This document shows, piece after piece, positions 41,094 to 43,302 of a stretch of 43,302 nt of DNA. Under the pieces are notes generated by a model, which had not been told where the DNA came from, did not search any database, and saw nothing but the letters and a program-made list of their open reading frames with translations. How positions within the stretch are numbered: the first letter of the stretch is position 1; each line of letters opens with the position of its first letter. Origin of the DNA: Byssovorax sp. Lineage in GTDB: Bacteria; Myxococcota_A; Polyangia; Polyangiales; Polyangiaceae. The stretch covers positions 1-43,302 of the forward strand of contig JANYGI010000030.1 of assembly GCA_025362495.1 (NCBI GenBank), written 5' to 3'. Position numbers and translations under genes: made by a program.

Positions 41094-41744
41094 TCAGTGC
41101 GGATAATCCTGCCCCCCATCGTAGCCACACAGCGGCGGCGCCGACGGGTAGTACCGGAACATGCAAACCTCCCCGTTCGCGTACTTGTAGAAACACGCCT
41201 GAAGGCCCCTGGCGTACTCACTGCAAGAGGAGAGTCCTCCGCTGTAGCAGCCCGAGCCCTTGTAGGGGTGTGCCGCATACGCCGCCGGACACGTGATGCC
41301 CTTGGCTTCGCACTTCTGCACGCAGTCGGCAGGATTGCTGCACTTCACCTTGCCGAGCTTCGGCGACGGATGCGCGTCGGCGCCGGAGCCTCCGCCCCCG
41401 GGACCGCCGTGATTCCCCGTGCTCTCGTGGTGGGGGTTCCCGTGCTCGGAGGGATCGATCCCGGTGTGGTGATCCGGCTCCGGCGGCTCGAGCGTCGGCG
41501 GCTCGAACGGCTCTTGCTCGGGCCCCGGCTCCGCCGGACCGTCCACCCACGGAGGCGGCAGATCGAGCTTCGGCGGGCCTTGCACCGGGTACCCGGGCTC
41601 CCCCGAGAACTGTTTCGGCGACTTGAGCATCACCGCCGGTTCAGCCACGGATCCCACGGATTCCTCCCCCGAAGGAGCCCCGCAAGCCATGAAACAAGAA
41701 GAACCTGCGAAGCAAAGAAGGACTCCAGCGATGAATCTCGTCAT
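41094..41744 (-). CDS. His/Pro-rich lipoprotein with Cys-rich C-terminal domain (copy 1)
   Basis: A 216-residue lipoprotein. GGAGG eight bases upstream fixes the ATG at 41744. The signal peptide has two candidate lipobox cysteines (AGSSC and CFMAC). Residues 35-125 are a Pro/His/Gly-rich stalk (PEPDHHTGIDPSEHGNPHHE) that might bind metal. The C-terminal 80 residues carry eight cysteines and aromatic residues (KCEAKGITCPAAYAAHPYKG, CFYKYANGEVCMFRYYPS, CGYDGGQDYPH). No known catalytic motif. The arrangement of a lipoprotein with a modular C-terminus next to a small cytosolic protein recalls lipoprotein toxin/immunity pairs of myxobacteria (SitA/SitI), but no sequence match to them can be claimed. 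Confidence 0.82.
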   Translation of the reverse strand: MTRFIAGVLLCFAGSSCFMACGAPSGEESVGSVAEPAVMLKSPKQFSGEPGYPVQGPPKLDLPPPWVDGPAEPGPEQEPFEPPTLEPPEPDHHTGIDPSEHGNPHHESTGNHGGPGGGGSGADAHPSPKLGKVKCSNPADCVQKCEAKGITCPAAYAAHPYKGSGCYSGGLSSCSEYARGLQACFYKYANGEVCMFRYYPSAPPLCGYDGGQDYPH

Positions 41745-41838
41745 GGAACAATCCTCCAGGTGAGAGCTCCCGACCAGGGAGAGCTTCGGGGGTGAGGCGT
41801 TCGCTGACAGCATGCCACGTACGGTGGGAGCCCTTGAC

Positions 41839-42222
41839 TCAGGGAGTGGGCGGGGGCTCGATGATGGCGAGCATGTCCTTGGCGAGCGCTACCTGCTCCG
41901 GGGTCAGCTCTTCCTGTGTGACGTACGGGGCTCGAAGAGCGGTCTGGAGTCGCTCGATGCGATCCAGCGCATCCGGCGGAGGGGTGGGCAACCCCTGGAT
42001 CTGGTGCCTCTCCGTGCCGTTGAAGTAGGGAAGAGCGTATCGCAGCTCATCCCCTACCCAGAGCAGGAAGAGCTTCATGGCGAGCGGACTCGCCATCCAC
42101 CCATAGAGATCCTTCCGCGGCATGCCGTAGAGGAATTGGGTGATGTTCCCCGCCCAGCTCGAAACCGTCAGCGCCCGTTCGAGGACCGGGTCCAAGGTGA
42201 ACCCTTCAGCCATTACTCGCAT
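41839..42222 (-). CDS. Small partner protein of lipoprotein cassette (copy 2)
   Basis: A 127-residue protein homologous to the one at 40701-41081. GGGAGG seven bases before the ATG at 42222 supports the start. The hydrophobic helix (WMASPLAMKLFLLWVGDELR) and the C-terminal helices (DALDRIERLQTALRAPYVT and EELTPEQVALAKDMLAIIEP) are almost unchanged between copies, while the N-terminal third and the segment YFNGTERHQIQG differ. It lies 14 bases after the lipoprotein stop in the same orientation. Function unknown. Confidence 0.78.
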   Translation of the reverse strand: MRVMAEGFTLDPVLERALTVSSWAGNITQFLYGMPRKDLYGWMASPLAMKLFLLWVGDELRYALPYFNGTERHQIQGLPTPPPDALDRIERLQTALRAPYVTQEELTPEQVALAKDMLAIIEPPPTP

Positions 42223-42236
42223 CGAACTACCTCCCT

Positions 42237-42905
42237 TCAGTGCGGGTAATCCTGCCCGCCATCGTAGCTACACATCGCGGGCCTGGACGGGTAGTACCGA
42301 AAGGCGCAAAGATCCCCGTTCGGATACTTGTAGTAACATCGCTGCCCATCGCCGGGGTACTCAGCGCACCCCTTGAGCCACCCGCTGATGCAAACGTTAT
42401 CCTTCTTGTAGGGGTGCATCGCGTAGGCCGCCGGACACGTGATGCCCTTGGCCATGCATTTGTCGACGCACTCGTTGGGACTGTTGCACTTCACCGTGCC
42501 GAGCTTCGGAGACGGATGCGCGTCGTCGCCGGAGCCTCCGCCCCCGGGACCGCCGTGATTCCCGGTGCTCTCGTGGTGGGGGTTCCCGTGCTCGTAGGGG
42601 TCGATCCCGTTGTGGTGATCCGGCTCCGGCGGCTCGAGCGTCGGCGGCTCGAACGGTTCTTGAGCCGGCCCCGGGTCCGACGGATCATCCACCCACGGAG
42701 GCGGCAGGTCGAGCTTTGGCGGACCTTGCACCGGGTACTCGGGCTCCCCCGAGAACTGTTTCGGCGGCTTGAGCATCACCGCCGGTTCAGCCGCTTCGCC
42801 CGTGTCTTCCTTGTCGCGCGGTTGAGCCTCGCCGCTCGTGGTCGCCGCACAAGACGCGAGCATGAGCGGCGCGAAGATGCTTGGAATCAGACGAATCCAC
42901 CCCAT
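42237..42905 (-). CDS. His/Pro-rich lipoprotein with Cys-rich C-terminal domain (copy 2)
   Basis: A 222-residue lipoprotein with GAGGAG seven bases before the ATG at 42905 and lipobox LMLASC. The stalk (about residues 40-130) is nearly identical to that of copy 1, including PVQGPPKLDLPPPWVD and GNPHHESTGNHGGPGGGGSG. The C-terminal domain keeps the cysteines and the ending YDGGQDYPH, but has many substitutions between them (DKCMAKGITCPAAYAMHPYK, CISGWLKGCAEYPGDGQRC). The more diverged C-terminal domain against a conserved stalk suggests that the tip is the functional, faster-changing part. Confidence 0.82.
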   Translation of the reverse strand: MGWIRLIPSIFAPLMLASCAATTSGEAQPRDKEDTGEAAEPAVMLKPPKQFSGEPEYPVQGPPKLDLPPPWVDDPSDPGPAQEPFEPPTLEPPEPDHHNGIDPYEHGNPHHESTGNHGGPGGGGSGDDAHPSPKLGTVKCNSPNECVDKCMAKGITCPAAYAMHPYKKDNVCISGWLKGCAEYPGDGQRCYYKYPNGDLCAFRYYPSRPAMCSYDGGQDYPH

Positions 42906-43233
42906 TGTCGATCTCCTCTGCAAGGTTACCGGCTGCATCGCAACCAGCGTGCCGCAGGGTGGAAGACGAACACGAGGCGGCCATCGAGGCGAAGAACGCG
43001 AGTCGTTGCGGCCGAGGGGCGTGGTCTGTTATGTGGTGTCGAGGCTGCTCGGCTTCACGCCCCCCGCACACCGGGCAGGTCTGCAAGAGCAGGAGTGAGC
43101 ACGAAAAAAACGGTGCCGCAATCGGGTGCCCGCGCGCTTCCGCGACGATGTGGCGCGCCGTGGCCAGCTCGCCATCACAACCAATCCTGGCGTGAGTGGT
43201 GCTACTTCAAACGAATCGACGAGGCTTCCCGCC
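42906..43233. other. Intergenic stretch without recognised gene
   Basis: These 328 bases must hold the promoter of the cassette at 42905 and possibly that of the plus-strand gene at the right edge. Open frames here have atypical codon use on both strands and no recognisable product. I see no strong hairpin, tandem repeat or TGAAGG-N15-TGAACC motif. Confidence 0.5.
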
Positions 43234-43302
43234 ATGGCCATCACCCGCCGAATCGCCAACCCGATCGCCGTTCGCCGGTACGCCATCGTCGGCGAGCCCG
43301 AC
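43234..43302 (+). CDS. Start of a gene cut by the window edge
   Basis: ATG at 43234 with a GAGG nine bases upstream opens a frame (MAITRRIANPIAVRRYAIVG) that continues past the right edge. Only 23 codons are visible, too few to assign a function. The frame on the opposite strand looks less protein-like. Confidence 0.4.
   Translation, partial: MAITRRIANPIAVRRYAIVGEPD

Larger units (their letters stand above)
40686..42905. repeat. Tandem duplication of a two-gene cassette
   Basis: The segments 40686-41744 and 41828-42905 are homologous in the same orientation with a period of about 1143 bases. Each carries a lipoprotein gene followed, 12-14 bases later, by a small cytosolic-protein gene. Identity is highest in the 3' halves and in the His/Pro-rich linkers. 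Confidence 0.9.

Noticed and set aside
42787-43195. Cys-containing small frames between the cassette and the right edge
   Set aside because: Codon use is atypical on both strands, no ribosome site is clear, and the frames overlap the lipoprotein signal region.

Overview
The window looks like chromosomal DNA of a Polyangiales-type myxobacterium (Sorangium/Polyangium relatives). The evidence is very high GC with GC-rich third codon positions, a large share of lipoproteins with Gly/Ser-rich linkers after the lipobox, several ECF sigma factors, and PAS-rich histidine kinases. I see no rRNA, tRNA, CRISPR array, integrase or transposase, so this is accessory but apparently resident DNA.

Layout. 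0.2-4.5 kb: an RND efflux pump operon (permease and periplasmic adaptor, no outer-membrane channel in view). 4.6-13.2 kb: a lipoprotein-rich region (beta-propeller-like proteins, a phosphoesterase, Cys-rich lipoproteins, a winged-helix-like protein) scarred by local duplications and deletions; truncated copies of neighbouring genes lie at 6.6-6.8 kb and 8.3-8.6 kb. 13.3-16.0 kb: a barrel-like exported protein, an ECF sigma factor and a ZAS/FecR-type anti-sigma in one overlapping operon. 16.0-18.9 kb: three c-type cytochrome-like lipoproteins. 19.0-21.0 kb: a hybrid PAS histidine kinase/receiver. 21.0-26.8 kb: a second winged-helix-like paralogue, a lipoprotein, an ABM-like protein, an odd methyltransferase, an alpha/beta-hydrolase-like membrane protein, an FGE-like protein and a small helical protein. 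27.0-28.3 kb: a serpin lipoprotein. 28.3-31.3 kb: a second ECF module (sigma, membrane/TPR-like protein, surface-repeat protein). 31.6-35.4 kb: a copper monooxygenase-like lipoprotein, an unknown protein and a PAS histidine kinase. 35.6-38.4 kb: a small membrane protein coupled to an RHH-like protein, then a third ECF module in which sigma and membrane/TPR-like parts are one polypeptide. 38.4-40.4 kb: two paralogous Cys-rich lipoproteins. 40.7-42.9 kb: a tandemly duplicated two-gene cassette (lipoprotein plus small partner).

Two themes connect the genes. First, three separate loci share one plan: an exported protein with a small N-terminal alpha/beta region and a barrel-like C-terminal part, an ECF sigma factor, and a single-pass membrane regulator ending in a TPR-like helical segment. 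I infer an envelope-sensing signalling module, with sigma and regulator fused in the third copy. Second, a bipartite motif TGAAGG-N15-TGAACC recurs six times with exactly 15 bp spacing, including directly upstream of the first ECF operon and in two divergent (bidirectional) promoter regions. This suggests an autoregulated ECF regulon covering lipoprotein and cytochrome genes.

All assignments are from reading the sequence; no database search or structure prediction was run.
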